This document shows, one piece after another, positions 9,844-18,426 of a DNA stretch of 64,000 bases. Position numbers and translations under genes: made by a program. How positions within the stretch are numbered: the first letter of the stretch is position 1; the number at the start of each line of letters is the position of its first letter. Source of the stretch: Flavobacteriaceae bacterium. GTDB lineage: Bacteria > Bacteroidota > Bacteroidia > Flavobacteriales > Flavobacteriaceae. Below the pieces are notes generated by a model. It ran no database searches. It was not told the DNA's origin and was given only the letters and a program-made list of their open reading frames with translations. Where the stretch lies: NCBI GenBank assembly GCA_002746415.1, contig NVXD01000003.1:149673-213672 (forward strand). The letters run 5' to 3'.

Positions 9844-10287
9844 TTATGTATTTACTTTCCATTGGTAAGAGTCATCCTTGAAAAGTTCTTTGCCAAAAAT
9901 GGGGACATGTATTTTTATCTCGTCAACAATAAAATGTAAGGCCTCAAAAACTTCTTTTCGGTGCACTGAGGAAACAAACACAAACAGACATATTTCACCA
10001 GTTTTTATAATTCCCTTACTATGGTAAATGTGCATACAACTCAAATCATACTTTTTAAAGGCTGCTTCTTTTATTTCATGAAATTTAGCATTGGCCATTT
10101 CTTCATAGGCAGAGTATTCTATTGCATGTACTGTTTTTCCATCAATAACATCAGCACGTACCTGCCCTAAGAAAATATCGTGTGCTCCAATCTGGGTTTT
10201 AGATTGGTGGTTGGATATTGATTTTGCAATATGTTCAGGAGTTATGGCTCCATCTACAAACACATTTTTTATTTCTTTCTTTTTCAT
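9844..10287 (-). CDS. moaE: Molybdopterin synthase catalytic subunit MoaE
   Basis: Catalytic subunit that transfers sulfur from MoaD thiocarboxylate to precursor Z (cPMP), making molybdopterin. Family motifs are in order: GAHDIFLGQVR near the N-terminus, IEYSAYEEMA, the basic/His segment VSSVHRKEVFEAL, and the C-terminal KIHVPIFGKE with the conserved lysines, ending in Tyr-Gln-Trp. Starting at the internal ATG (10287) gives 147 residues, the normal family length; the longer frame adds 16 residues. No other molybdenum cofactor gene is in the window, so the rest of the pathway must be elsewhere. It lies about 70 bp downstream of tRNA-Arg on the same strand. Confidence 0.88.
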   Translation of the reverse strand: MKKKEIKNVFVDGAITPEHIAKSISNHQSKTQIGAHDIFLGQVRADVIDGKTVHAIEYSAYEEMANAKFHEIKEAAFKKYDLSCMHIYHSKGIIKTGEICLFVFVSSVHRKEVFEALHFIVDEIKIHVPIFGKELFKDDSYQWKVNT

Positions 10288-10357
10288 AGGAGAAGCTATT
10301 TTGACTTTGGCAACCTTGACTATTTTAAGGAACAAGCATTTAAATATAGTAAAAAAG

Positions 10358-10429
10358 TGACCCCGGCAAGAATCGAACTTGCATCTAAAGTTTAGGAAAC
10401 TTCTATTCTATCCATTGAACTACGGGGCC
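10358..10429 (-). tRNA. tRNA-Arg (anticodon CCU)
   Basis: Read on the minus strand, a 72-nt cloverleaf. The acceptor arm GGCCCCG pairs with CGGGGTC, with one G-U pair and discriminator A. The D arm contains TTCAATGGATAGAA. The anticodon stem GAAGT/ACTTT encloses loop TTCCTAA, so the anticodon is CCU (decodes AGG). The T loop has the usual TTCGATT. The 3' CCA is not encoded. Found by manual folding. Confidence 0.93.
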
Positions 10430-10446
10430 AGAAATTTAAAGCCCAA

Positions 10447-10478
10447 CAAATTTACTGCATATCAATTTTATGGACAAA
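10447..10478 (-). promoter_or_regulatory. Probable promoter of tRNA-Arg
   Basis: On the minus strand a TTTG (10475-10478) is followed after 20 bp by TAAATTTG (10447-10454). This matches the Bacteroidota consensus of TTTG at -33 and TAnnTTTG at -7. The -7 element lies 17 bp ahead of the first tRNA base. The consensus match is direct; activity is inferred. Confidence 0.65.
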
Positions 10479-10855
10479 CCAATTGTTCGTCTTTTTTTTA
10501 TCATAGCACTTTAATGGGAATCTTTATCTAATGTGAGTCTTTAGCATTTAGTACTGGGCTTATACGTCCTTACACGCGCGCTTGTGCGTGCGCTAAAAAG
10601 TTATCTGAAAGAATTCCACAACATTTCCTAATACAAAACTTACTACAGCCTATTTTAATCCAATCTTGCCCAGTTCAAAAACAGTTGAAAAAGCTATTCA
10701 GAAGGCTCCCAAAACACAGGATGCAAAAATAATTATTCCAAAAGTGGGTATGCCATATGTGGTTAAACCAATAAGATTATATACAATATCTAAAACCGTT
10801 GTACAAGTAAATAAAGCAAAAGCAAAATTAGAAATTATAATAACTACGAACCAAA
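10479..10855. other. Gene-poor stretch with a possible small membrane-gene remnant
   Basis: No convincing gene. On the minus strand an open frame from 10886 to 10698 encodes about 62 residues. It has two strongly hydrophobic stretches (IIWFVVIIISNFAFALF and GIPTFGIIIFA), but there is no ATG, GTG or TTG start, and the frame overlaps the end of the CusB-like gene. A short plus-strand frame over the same bases looks like its shadow. A GC-rich alternating purine-pyrimidine patch (10573-10592) can form a small hairpin. The hydrophobic frame may be a decayed membrane protein. Confidence 0.3.
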
Positions 10856-12631
10856 TTATTCCATTATCTGCTTTACTTCCCCACAGCTAAGCATTGCATT
10901 CCCAAAATATGGATTTAGTACTTTTTCCTCTTTACTTAACCAAAAAGCACCATTATTATCATCTGCCATAGGGCAGAATTGACTGTAAACCTTAAAATCT
11001 ATCCCAAATAATTGAATGGCATTTGTTAAATGTGTGGAAAGGTGCTTAAAATGATTTCTTTGCTCTTTTATCTCAGAGGTACTTGAAATAGAACTAGTAG
11101 ACGCTTTAATTTCCTTTTCTATAGCCATCCAGTGTTTGTGAGCTTCCATATTCGTTAATAATTTCATATCCACTCCCTCCAAATTTTTGAGTGTTGAATT
11201 TGCACTTTCAACCACCGCTTTAGTATTTTCCTTGACCAAAGCATCTTTTAAATTGATGTAATCATCAAATACTTTTTTTAATTGTTTTTGAAAATTCGCA
11301 GCTACTATAATTCTTTGATTCATTTTATCATGGCCCGTATTTTCAGTAGTACTTGTTGTTTCCATTCCAAGATGTCCTTCGTGTCCGGTCATTACTTTTC
11401 CACCTTCCTTATTCATCATTGATTTTTTACCCTGTAATTGAGCCGCTGCATCTATTGTAAAAGTTCCGTTAGTGACAATTTCATCACCATTCTCTAGGCC
11501 CATCAACACCTCATAATTTTCACCTATGATATTCCCTAATTGCACTTCTCGCATTTCAAAAACGGGCTCATCAGGATTGGCTTTAAGATACACAACGGAA
11601 CGTTCCCCCGTCCATAAGACTGCTGTTGCTGGAATATTTAGCAATTGTTCTTTAGTTGAAGAAATACCTTGAATTTTACCTTCAATAAACATTCCAGGTT
11701 TAAATACATTATTTAAGTTATTTAATACAACTCTTAGTTTTAAAGTTCTTGTTCGTGTGTCTAATACAGGGTCAATAAAAGAAACTTTACCCTTGAATCC
11801 CTTATTGGGATAAGCTTTGGTTGTGATGGACACTTCTTGTCCTTTTTTGAATAAATCAATTTGATTTTCATAGACATCGAAATTTGCCCAGACCGTGTTT
11901 AGTTTTGAGATTTTCAATAGTGGTTGTCCCTGTTTTATATAATCGCCTTGTGCCACTAATTTTTCTGAAACTGTACCTGAAACTGTTGCATATACAGGGA
12001 AATTCTCTAAAACTGTACCCGATGTTTCAATATTATTGATTTGATTTTCTGATAGTTTCCAGAGTTTTAACTTATTTCTCACAGCTTTGTAGAGTGCGGG
12101 TTGCGACTCTTTTAAGGAGGCTGCTGTAATCAACTCTTGTTGTGCAGCATACAATTCTGGAGAATAAATGGTCGCTAATAATTGACCTTTATGGATTTCT
12201 TCTCCTGTAAAACTCACATTCAATCGTTCAATTCTTCCAGAAAAATAACTTACTTGTACTGAATTGGATTCTTCGTTTTCAACAATTTTTCCTGATAATT
12301 TTATAGTGTTATTGTTTACTTTTTCATTGCCAACTATGGATGTTTGTACATTGGCCAATGCCATTGCATTTTCGGTTAATTTGAATTGGTCAGCCAATAA
12401 TCCATCTGCATTATTTTCCGCAGGAATTAATTCCATGCCACAAATAGGGCAACCTCCTGGTTCTGCTTGCATAATCTGTGGGTGCATAGAACACGTCCAT
12501 TTTTGATTGGTTTCTGCTACTTCATCATGATTATGCTCTATTTCCTTATGTGATGAATTACCAAAAAGCAACCAACCCATAATCAAGCCTATTATTAATA
12601 TTCCCGAATAAATTATATACTTCTTCATCAT
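10856..12631 (-). CDS. cusB: CusB-type RND efflux adaptor with heavy-metal-binding and DUF3347 domains
   Basis: Periplasmic adaptor linking the CusA-like pump to the TolC-like channel for copper/silver export. The order is an N-terminal membrane anchor (residues 4-23), a heavy-metal-binding domain at 46-70 (WTCSMHP...CPICGMELIP), lipoyl/barrel-sandwich and beta-barrel HlyD-family regions (about 100-400), a His/Met-rich linker, and a C-terminal DUF3347 domain (about 440-591). The last ends with FCPM, NPYFG and a single Cys near the end. At 591 residues it is far longer than E. coli CusB (about 400) because of the two metal domains. Last gene of the copper island, 2 bp after the PepSY gene. Confidence 0.93.
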   Translation of the reverse strand: MMKKYIIYSGILIIGLIMGWLLFGNSSHKEIEHNHDEVAETNQKWTCSMHPQIMQAEPGGCPICGMELIPAENNADGLLADQFKLTENAMALANVQTSIVGNEKVNNNTIKLSGKIVENEESNSVQVSYFSGRIERLNVSFTGEEIHKGQLLATIYSPELYAAQQELITAASLKESQPALYKAVRNKLKLWKLSENQINNIETSGTVLENFPVYATVSGTVSEKLVAQGDYIKQGQPLLKISKLNTVWANFDVYENQIDLFKKGQEVSITTKAYPNKGFKGKVSFIDPVLDTRTRTLKLRVVLNNLNNVFKPGMFIEGKIQGISSTKEQLLNIPATAVLWTGERSVVYLKANPDEPVFEMREVQLGNIIGENYEVLMGLENGDEIVTNGTFTIDAAAQLQGKKSMMNKEGGKVMTGHEGHLGMETTSTTENTGHDKMNQRIIVAANFQKQLKKVFDDYINLKDALVKENTKAVVESANSTLKNLEGVDMKLLTNMEAHKHWMAIEKEIKASTSSISSTSEIKEQRNHFKHLSTHLTNAIQLFGIDFKVYSQFCPMADDNNGAFWLSKEEKVLNPYFGNAMLSCGEVKQIME

Positions 12632-12633
12632 TA

Positions 12634-13341
12634 TTAATTTTTTCTTTTTATTAATTTTTTAATTGATGGCGAACTGGTAAACCATAATAAAAATCCACTT
12701 AAAACTGTAATCAATCCTAAAAGTGAAAAAGTTCTCAAAACAATAGTATTAAAGTTATCTCTACCTTCATAGTCCATTGTATGGGTCATCCATAAAAAAT
12801 CAAACCATCGCCAACTTCTGTGCCTCGCGGTTTGAAACTTTCCATCTTTTACAGAGACATAAGCTTTTAAAGCCTCATCATTATCAAATGAAATAACATA
12901 GGCAGGCAACAATCTCCCTCTGTATTCATGATGTTTTCCTGTTTCATTAACCCGGTCAACGGATGCTACTTTTAGACCCTCCTTCATATAATTTTTTGCA
13001 ATATAAAGAGCTTCTTTTTCAGTGATGCCTTTTTTGATTTTTCCATCTAAGGCATTATAAAGTTGTTTTTTATTTATCCAATAATATGGTGAGTTATTAA
13101 TATCTTTTAACTCAATAGTATGAACTCCTTCCAAAATGTTTATCTGTGATGGGCTTATAAGATTGTTGAATGCTTTAGGTTGATAATCCATATTCCTAAA
13201 CTGGTCGCCGTGAATATCATCAATATCCGTCCAACTAAAGTACAAACCACTTATCGTCCAAAACAAAAACTGAATGCCCAAAAACAAACCCAAATAACGG
13301 TGTGTTTTTCTAATCTTTAGTGCCGTTTTTCTATTTACCAT
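12634..13341 (-). CDS. PepSY-associated membrane protein
   Basis: A 235-residue membrane protein. A first transmembrane helix follows a basic KTHRYLGLFLG segment (residues 12-35). A periplasmic region of PepSY type contains YYWINKKQLYNALDG and YIAKNYM. A WRWFDFLWMTHTMDY motif precedes a last helix (about 205-225). Proteins of this type (DUF3526/PepSY_TM-like) accompany metal and siderophore transporters in Bacteroidota. It sits 3 bp downstream of CopA and 2 bp upstream of CusB, so it is almost certainly co-expressed. Its biochemical role in copper handling is not established. Confidence 0.85.
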   Translation of the reverse strand: MVNRKTALKIRKTHRYLGLFLGIQFLFWTISGLYFSWTDIDDIHGDQFRNMDYQPKAFNNLISPSQINILEGVHTIELKDINNSPYYWINKKQLYNALDGKIKKGITEKEALYIAKNYMKEGLKVASVDRVNETGKHHEYRGRLLPAYVISFDNDEALKAYVSVKDGKFQTARHRSWRWFDFLWMTHTMDYEGRDNFNTIVLRTFSLLGLITVLSGFLLWFTSSPSIKKLIKRKN

Positions 13342-13344
13342 TAT

Positions 13345-15837
13345 CTATATTTTAATATGTCGTAATCTTAATGCGTTTACTATTACTGAAACTGAACTAA
13401 AACTCATTGCTAAAGCTGCAATCATTGGCGACAGTAATAATCCAAATATTGGATATAAAACACCTGCTGCAATCGGTACACCCAACACATTATATACAAA
13501 TGCAAAAAACAGGTTTTGTTTTATATTCTTCACTACAACATGACTTAACTTTTTAGCTTTTACAATACCTTGTAAATCACCTTTAACCAAAGTTATTGCC
13601 GCACTTTCAATAGCGACATCAGTTCCTGTACCCATTGCTATTCCAACATCGGATTGTGCTAAAGCAGGTGCGTCATTAATACCATCTCCTGCCATTGCAA
13701 CAACGCGACCTTGTTGTTGAAGAGTTTTTATTTCATTGAGTTTATCTTCTGGAAGACATTCTGCTTTATAGTGCTTTAGGTTTAACTGATTTGCAACCGA
13801 TTTTGCAGTATTCTTATTATCTCCCGTTAACATTATAACTTCAATACCATTGTTTTGTAATGCTGTTATGGCATTTTGACTGGTTTTTTTAATAGCATCA
13901 AAAATAGTTACATAACCTACTGCTGCTTTATCTACTGATATAAATGATACCGTTTTACCTTGTTCTTGTTCAGCTATAACTTTATTTGCCAAACTTTCAG
14001 AAATACCAATAGAGAATTGTTCTAATAGTTTAGCATTTCCCAATGCAACTTTTTTATTTTCAACTGTTCCAATAACTCCTTTTCCAGCTATTGCTTCAAA
14101 ATCATTTGCCTTAGTAATAGGTGCATTTTTTAATTTGCCATAGTTTACGATTGCTTCTGCTAAAGGATGTTCGCTATATTGATTCAAAGATGCTATGTAT
14201 TGTACTAAAGTAGTTTCTTCCAATGAATCAGTTGCTATGACTTTTTCAACGGAGGGTTTCCCTTCTGTAATCGTTCCTGTTTTATCTATAATAAGAGTGT
14301 CAACCTTATTCATTTTTTCTAATGCTTCTGCATTTTTAATTAGAACACCAGATTGAGCACCTCTACCAACACCTACCATAACCGACATTGGCGTAGCTAA
14401 ACCTAAGGCACAAGGGCAAGCAATAATTAATACAGCGATTGCATTTACAAAGGCGAATACATAAGCTGGTTCGGGACCAAATACAACCCAAACTATAAAT
14501 GTTATTACAGAAACAATCAATACAATTGGAACAAAAAATTTGGATATTCTATCCGCTAATTTTTGAATGGGTGCTTTAGAGCGACTTGCATTATTTACCA
14601 TATGAATAATTTGAGAAAGTAAGGTTTCAGAACCAACTTTTTCAGCTTTCATAATGAATGACTTTGTGCCGTTGATTGTTCCCGAACTCACTTTATCATT
14701 TACACTCTTGTCCACTGGAATAGGTTCGCCCGTAATCATTGATTCGTCTATACTACTATTCCCTTCAATAATACTACCATCTACTGGTATTTTTTCTCCT
14801 GGTTTAACACGTAATAAATTGCCTTGTTCAATTTTATCAATGGCAATCACTTGATCTACTCCATTAACTACCAAAGTTGCAACGGATGGGACTAATTTTA
14901 GTAACTCCTTTATTGCTCCGCTTGTTTGACTATGTGCTCTGGCTTCTAATAATTGCCCTAATAAAACCAAAGTCAAAATCACAGTTGTTGCTTCAAAATA
15001 TACAAATACGTTTCCATCAGCAGTTTTAAAATCCTGTGGAAACACATCTGGGAACAACATGGCAAATACACTAAATACCCAAGCAATTCCAGAACCAATC
15101 CCAATAAGCGTAAACATATTTAGATGCACTGTTTTAATAGAAGTCCAAGCACGTATAAAGAACATCCAAGTTGCATAGAAAACTACAGGAATGGACAATA
15201 TAAATTGAATCCAATTCCAATTTTTTTGTTCCAAAATGACATACAAAGGATTGTTGTTTAGCATTTCAGACATCGCTATTAGAAAAATTGGTGCTGTAAA
15301 AGCTACAGCAATCCAAAACTTTTTTAGTAGCCTTTTATAGGTTTTTTCTTCTTCTGAAACATCTGCTTCCAATGGTATTAAATCCATTCCACAAATTGGG
15401 CAACTACCTGGTTCATCTTTGATAATCTCAGGATGCATAGGGCAAGTGAATTGTATACTTTTAGAAGTTATGCTTCTTTCCTCTACCAAATCCATTCCAC
15501 ATACAGGGCAATCGCCTGCTTTGTTATAGGTTTTGTCTCCCTCGCAATGCATTGGACAATAAAACGTTCCTGTTCCTTCACCTTTAGATTTTTCCTCTTT
15601 TTTATCTTCGGAATGATGGTGTTCTCCTAAATTGTGGATGCTGTATCGACCACCATCATTTATTAAAGCTTCTTTAAAGGTTTCTATTGGAATATGCGAT
15701 TTCATTTCAATAATTACTTTTGCCATTTCTAAATTGACATCTACCCTTGAAACGTTTTTTACTTTTGAAAGCGTTGCTTCAACGTGACTCCGACAACCAT
15801 TGCAAGTCATTCCGTGTATGTGATATGTATGCTGCAT
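13345..15837 (-). CDS. copA: Copper-translocating P1B-type ATPase CopA with extra metal-binding domains
   Basis: Inner-membrane Cu(I)-exporting ATPase. The N-terminal HMA domain has C12-x2-C15 (GMTCNGC). Two small heavy-metal-binding domains of the CxxH...CxxCGM type follow at about 94-116 and 132-153. After these come the membrane domain, the actuator loop with ITGEP (368-372), the permeation motif CPC (474-476), the phosphorylation motif DKTGT (518-522) and the GDGINDAP hinge. The YN pair in the seventh helix and MSFSS in the last are typical of the Cu(I) subgroup. The full length of 830 residues is usual for Bacteroidota CopA with such extensions. Followed closely by the PepSY and CusB genes. 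Confidence 0.95.
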   Translation of the reverse strand: MQHTYHIHGMTCNGCRSHVEATLSKVKNVSRVDVNLEMAKVIIEMKSHIPIETFKEALINDGGRYSIHNLGEHHHSEDKKEEKSKGEGTGTFYCPMHCEGDKTYNKAGDCPVCGMDLVEERSITSKSIQFTCPMHPEIIKDEPGSCPICGMDLIPLEADVSEEEKTYKRLLKKFWIAVAFTAPIFLIAMSEMLNNNPLYVILEQKNWNWIQFILSIPVVFYATWMFFIRAWTSIKTVHLNMFTLIGIGSGIAWVFSVFAMLFPDVFPQDFKTADGNVFVYFEATTVILTLVLLGQLLEARAHSQTSGAIKELLKLVPSVATLVVNGVDQVIAIDKIEQGNLLRVKPGEKIPVDGSIIEGNSSIDESMITGEPIPVDKSVNDKVSSGTINGTKSFIMKAEKVGSETLLSQIIHMVNNASRSKAPIQKLADRISKFFVPIVLIVSVITFIVWVVFGPEPAYVFAFVNAIAVLIIACPCALGLATPMSVMVGVGRGAQSGVLIKNAEALEKMNKVDTLIIDKTGTITEGKPSVEKVIATDSLEETTLVQYIASLNQYSEHPLAEAIVNYGKLKNAPITKANDFEAIAGKGVIGTVENKKVALGNAKLLEQFSIGISESLANKVIAEQEQGKTVSFISVDKAAVGYVTIFDAIKKTSQNAITALQNNGIEVIMLTGDNKNTAKSVANQLNLKHYKAECLPEDKLNEIKTLQQQGRVVAMAGDGINDAPALAQSDVGIAMGTGTDVAIESAAITLVKGDLQGIVKAKKLSHVVVKNIKQNLFFAFVYNVLGVPIAAGVLYPIFGLLLSPMIAALAMSFSSVSVIVNALRLRHIKI

Positions 15838-15913
15838 TATTTATAAATTTTAGTATTAATCCGCTAATTTACACCCACTTAATGTGTGTGGTTTTTCTAA
15901 TTATGGTTAAAAC

Positions 15914-16471
15914 TTATATAATTCTGTCTAATGTCTTCCTGTCCCAATCTTTCAGTCTTTTGAACTCCGTCATTGACATGCCTGTACTATTCTTGAACTG
16001 ACTTGCCAAGTGACTACTATTGTTATAATCTAGACTATATGCTATTTGCGAAAAATTCAATTGTGCTAACTGTATCAACTCCTTTACCTTTTCAATCTTT
16101 AGATTAATTTCATATTTTTCAATAGTCATTCCTTCAGTTTTGCTGAAAAGTTTGCTTATAGTTGAATAGGACTTGTTGAACCTTTTAGTCAAAAATGAAG
16201 AAAGATTTGCATTATCCTGATTTCCGATTTTTTTGATTAGGCTAATCTTAATTTCTTCTATCAAAACTTCCGTTTCATCCTTAATGATTTCAAAGCCATG
16301 TTTCTTTAGGACTTCTTCCAATTTAATATGATTAATAGTTGCGTTTTTGTTTAGAATTATTTGTCCCAATTCAACTGATTTAATGTCATAACCTAAAAGG
16401 TCCAACTCACGCAATACAGTTGATTTACATCTATCACAAACCATATTTTTTATGTAAAGGATTTGTTTCAT
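15914..16471 (-). CDS. AraC-family regulator with N-terminal HMA-like metal-binding domain
   Basis: A 185-residue protein starting at the internal ATG at 16471, which places a ferredoxin-like heavy-metal-associated domain at the N-terminus (residues 1-65). That domain has C12-x2-C15 (NMVCDRCKST). It is followed by an AraC/XylS double helix-turn-helix (about 85-180) with IEKVKELIQLAQLNFSQIAY and SHLASQFKNSTGMSMTEFKR. The fusion puts a CxxC copper site, normally found on chaperones and ATPases, on a transcription factor. It sits between CopA and the DUF3347 gene, so it is very likely the island's copper-responsive regulator. The longer frame from 16516 adds 15 unlikely residues. Sensing is inference from fusion and context. 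Confidence 0.85.
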   Translation of the reverse strand: MKQILYIKNMVCDRCKSTVLRELDLLGYDIKSVELGQIILNKNATINHIKLEEVLKKHGFEIIKDETEVLIEEIKISLIKKIGNQDNANLSSFLTKRFNKSYSTISKLFSKTEGMTIEKYEINLKIEKVKELIQLAQLNFSQIAYSLDYNNSSHLASQFKNSTGMSMTEFKRLKDWDRKTLDRII

Positions 16472-16586
16472 ACTCACTTTTTTATAATGTCTGACTTGGA
16501 AAGAGCTATACACCAATAATCCTATATCTCTTTCACTTATCAGGGATTTAATATAAATAGTTTTTTAGATTTTTCACGATTTTCAT

Positions 16587-17180
16587 TTAGTTGATCTCTT
16601 TTTGCACTTTTCCACAGGTCAACATTTTACTACCATAATATGGGTTTTTAATCTCCTTGTTCATACTTAACCAAGCAGTTCCACCGTCATACATTGGGCA
16701 AAATTGTTGATATAAAGTATCCTCCGTACCAGTAATTGCAACCATATCCGTGATGTTTTTACTCAACACTTTAAAATGTTCACGTTGGCTACCTATTTCA
16801 CTTTTACCTATAAGCCCTGCCTGTTCTTTGGCATCCGAGATGATATCTTTTAAATCTTCTTGCTGTTCTGAAGTATAGCTGCTCACATCAAAACTATTCA
16901 ATGTGCTTTCAAGATTCTTTCCAGCTTTTGCAGCTATATCTTGATTGGTTGCGACTAAAGCCTCCTTAAGTACCATATAATTTGCCAATATTGGTTGCGC
17001 ACCAGTATTCTGTGAATTAGAATCCATTGTATCATTTGAGGCACTCATTTCATCGTGGTTCATTTCAGAATGCATCGTATTATTGTGTGCATTTTCTTTT
17101 TTTAAATCTTTACAAGACATCGCTGTTAAGCTTAAAAATGCCATTACCATAATTGTTGTTGTTAGTCTTATTTTTTTCAT
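16587..17180 (-). CDS. DUF3347 lipoprotein, periplasmic copper-binding candidate
   Basis: A 197-residue protein with a lipoprotein-like signal (LTAMSCKD, Cys near residue 23). A Met/His/Asp-rich linker follows (HSEMNHDEMSASNDTMDS), then a DUF3347 helical domain. Its C-terminus (FCPM, AWLS, NPYYG, MLTCG) closely parallels the C-terminal domain of the CusB-like protein in the same island. The Met, His and Cys content suggests copper binding in the periplasm. It may work as a soluble or tethered relay to the adaptor. The gene begins 28 bp after the TolC-like gene ends. Confidence 0.85.
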   Translation of the reverse strand: MKKIRLTTTIMVMAFLSLTAMSCKDLKKENAHNNTMHSEMNHDEMSASNDTMDSNSQNTGAQPILANYMVLKEALVATNQDIAAKAGKNLESTLNSFDVSSYTSEQQEDLKDIISDAKEQAGLIGKSEIGSQREHFKVLSKNITDMVAITGTEDTLYQQFCPMYDGGTAWLSMNKEIKNPYYGSKMLTCGKVQKEIN

Positions 17181-17208
17181 TGTTGTTAATTTTAATTTAT
17201 ACTTATTT

Positions 17209-18426
17209 TTAGTTACTTAAATAATTGATGATTGTAGTTTGCACATAGTAGGTTTTAACAGATTCTATTTGGTTCATTTCAAACTTCAACTGCAACTCCT
17301 GAATATCTAAAACATCATTAAAATCAATTGTTCCTGTTTCATAGCTTTTGATTAATATTTCTTCGGCATCATTGGCTTGTTTCAAGTTCTTCGTTTGTGT
17401 TTTGTAGCTGATTCTTGCAGAAATTCTATCGTTCACCGCTTTATCCAAAACAGTTTCCAATTTGTTCAATCGCACTTGTTTCTGTGCATATAATTCCTGC
17501 TTTTTCAACTCATTTTGTCTAGTTTGTGATTTGTACTTTTTATTGAATATTGGAATTGACAGTGACACCATTGGCATTACAATATCTTTTCCATTATCAC
17601 TAAAATCCATATTTGGTCTATTCTCAACATTAACGTAATCCAGCCCAAAACCAATCATAGGAAGGCTTTCTTTTTGATTTAATAGTTCTGACTGCTCAAC
17701 AGAATGGTAGAGTTTGTCATACTTAATCAATTCTGGATGCAGCGATAAATTTTCTGCATTAACCAAAGTAGTTTCAAAAGGAATGGTTAATTCATTCACA
17801 ACATCGACTTCTACGGATTTATCTCTATTCAAGAGCTTATTAAGTGCTGTTTGTTCAGCCAAATATTGTTGAGTCAATACTTCTTTCAGTTGTTCCAACT
17901 CATTTTGACGCATTTGTAATCGCAATACATCTACTGCTGAGGCTTTGCCAACCTCAACAGAAGTCAATGCCAAAGTTTCATAAATTTCTAGTAATTCAAT
18001 ATTTTGTGCCAACACCTTTTGCCTTGCTTTATTCGCATACAAATTGTAAAAGGATTGTGATACAGAGACCACTAATTTTCTTTTAGCAATAACAATATCC
18101 TCATATTTTGCATCAGCCAACGAGCTTACATAATTCTCTCTTGCTGTGATAGAACCAAACCAGGGTAACATTTGTTTGGCTGATACTTTAAACCGTTGTG
18201 CTCCTGTTCTTGTCTCTGGTTCACTAACAAAGTACCCAACTCCTAATTCAGTATTTGGAATCGTGTGTACTTCGTTTATCTTTTCAGAAACAATGCTATA
18301 TTGCAGCTCATATTTTTGAATTTCCGGACTATTTTTCAATGCTTCTTCTATAAGTGTTTCCAATTGTTGTGCACTTGAAAAACCAAAAGTTAAAAGTCCA
18401 ATCCCTATTAAAATTATTCTTTTCAT
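17209..18426 (-). CDS. cusC: TolC-family outer-membrane efflux protein (CusC-like)
   Basis: A 405-residue outer-membrane channel component with a signal peptide (ends FGFSSAQQ). Long coiled alpha-helical TolC/OEP repeats follow, such as AVDVLRLQMRQNELEQLKEV and a C-terminal counterpart. Its start overlaps the end of the pump gene by 4 bp (ATGA), so translation is probably coupled. It completes the tripartite Cus system with the CusA pump and CusB adaptor. Slightly shorter than E. coli CusC (about 460), as is common in Bacteroidota. Confidence 0.92.
   Translation of the reverse strand: MKRIILIGIGLLTFGFSSAQQLETLIEEALKNSPEIQKYELQYSIVSEKINEVHTIPNTELGVGYFVSEPETRTGAQRFKVSAKQMLPWFGSITARENYVSSLADAKYEDIVIAKRKLVVSVSQSFYNLYANKARQKVLAQNIELLEIYETLALTSVEVGKASAVDVLRLQMRQNELEQLKEVLTQQYLAEQTALNKLLNRDKSVEVDVVNELTIPFETTLVNAENLSLHPELIKYDKLYHSVEQSELLNQKESLPMIGFGLDYVNVENRPNMDFSDNGKDIVMPMVSLSIPIFNKKYKSQTRQNELKKQELYAQKQVRLNKLETVLDKAVNDRISARISYKTQTKNLKQANDAEEILIKSYETGTIDFNDVLDIQELQLKFEMNQIESVKTYYVQTTIINYLSN

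Noticed and set aside
10666..10890. Plus-strand 74-residue ORF as a gene
   Set aside because: It lies opposite the hydrophobic minus-strand frame and the CusB end, has low-complexity Lys/Ile composition and no family resemblance; judged a shadow.
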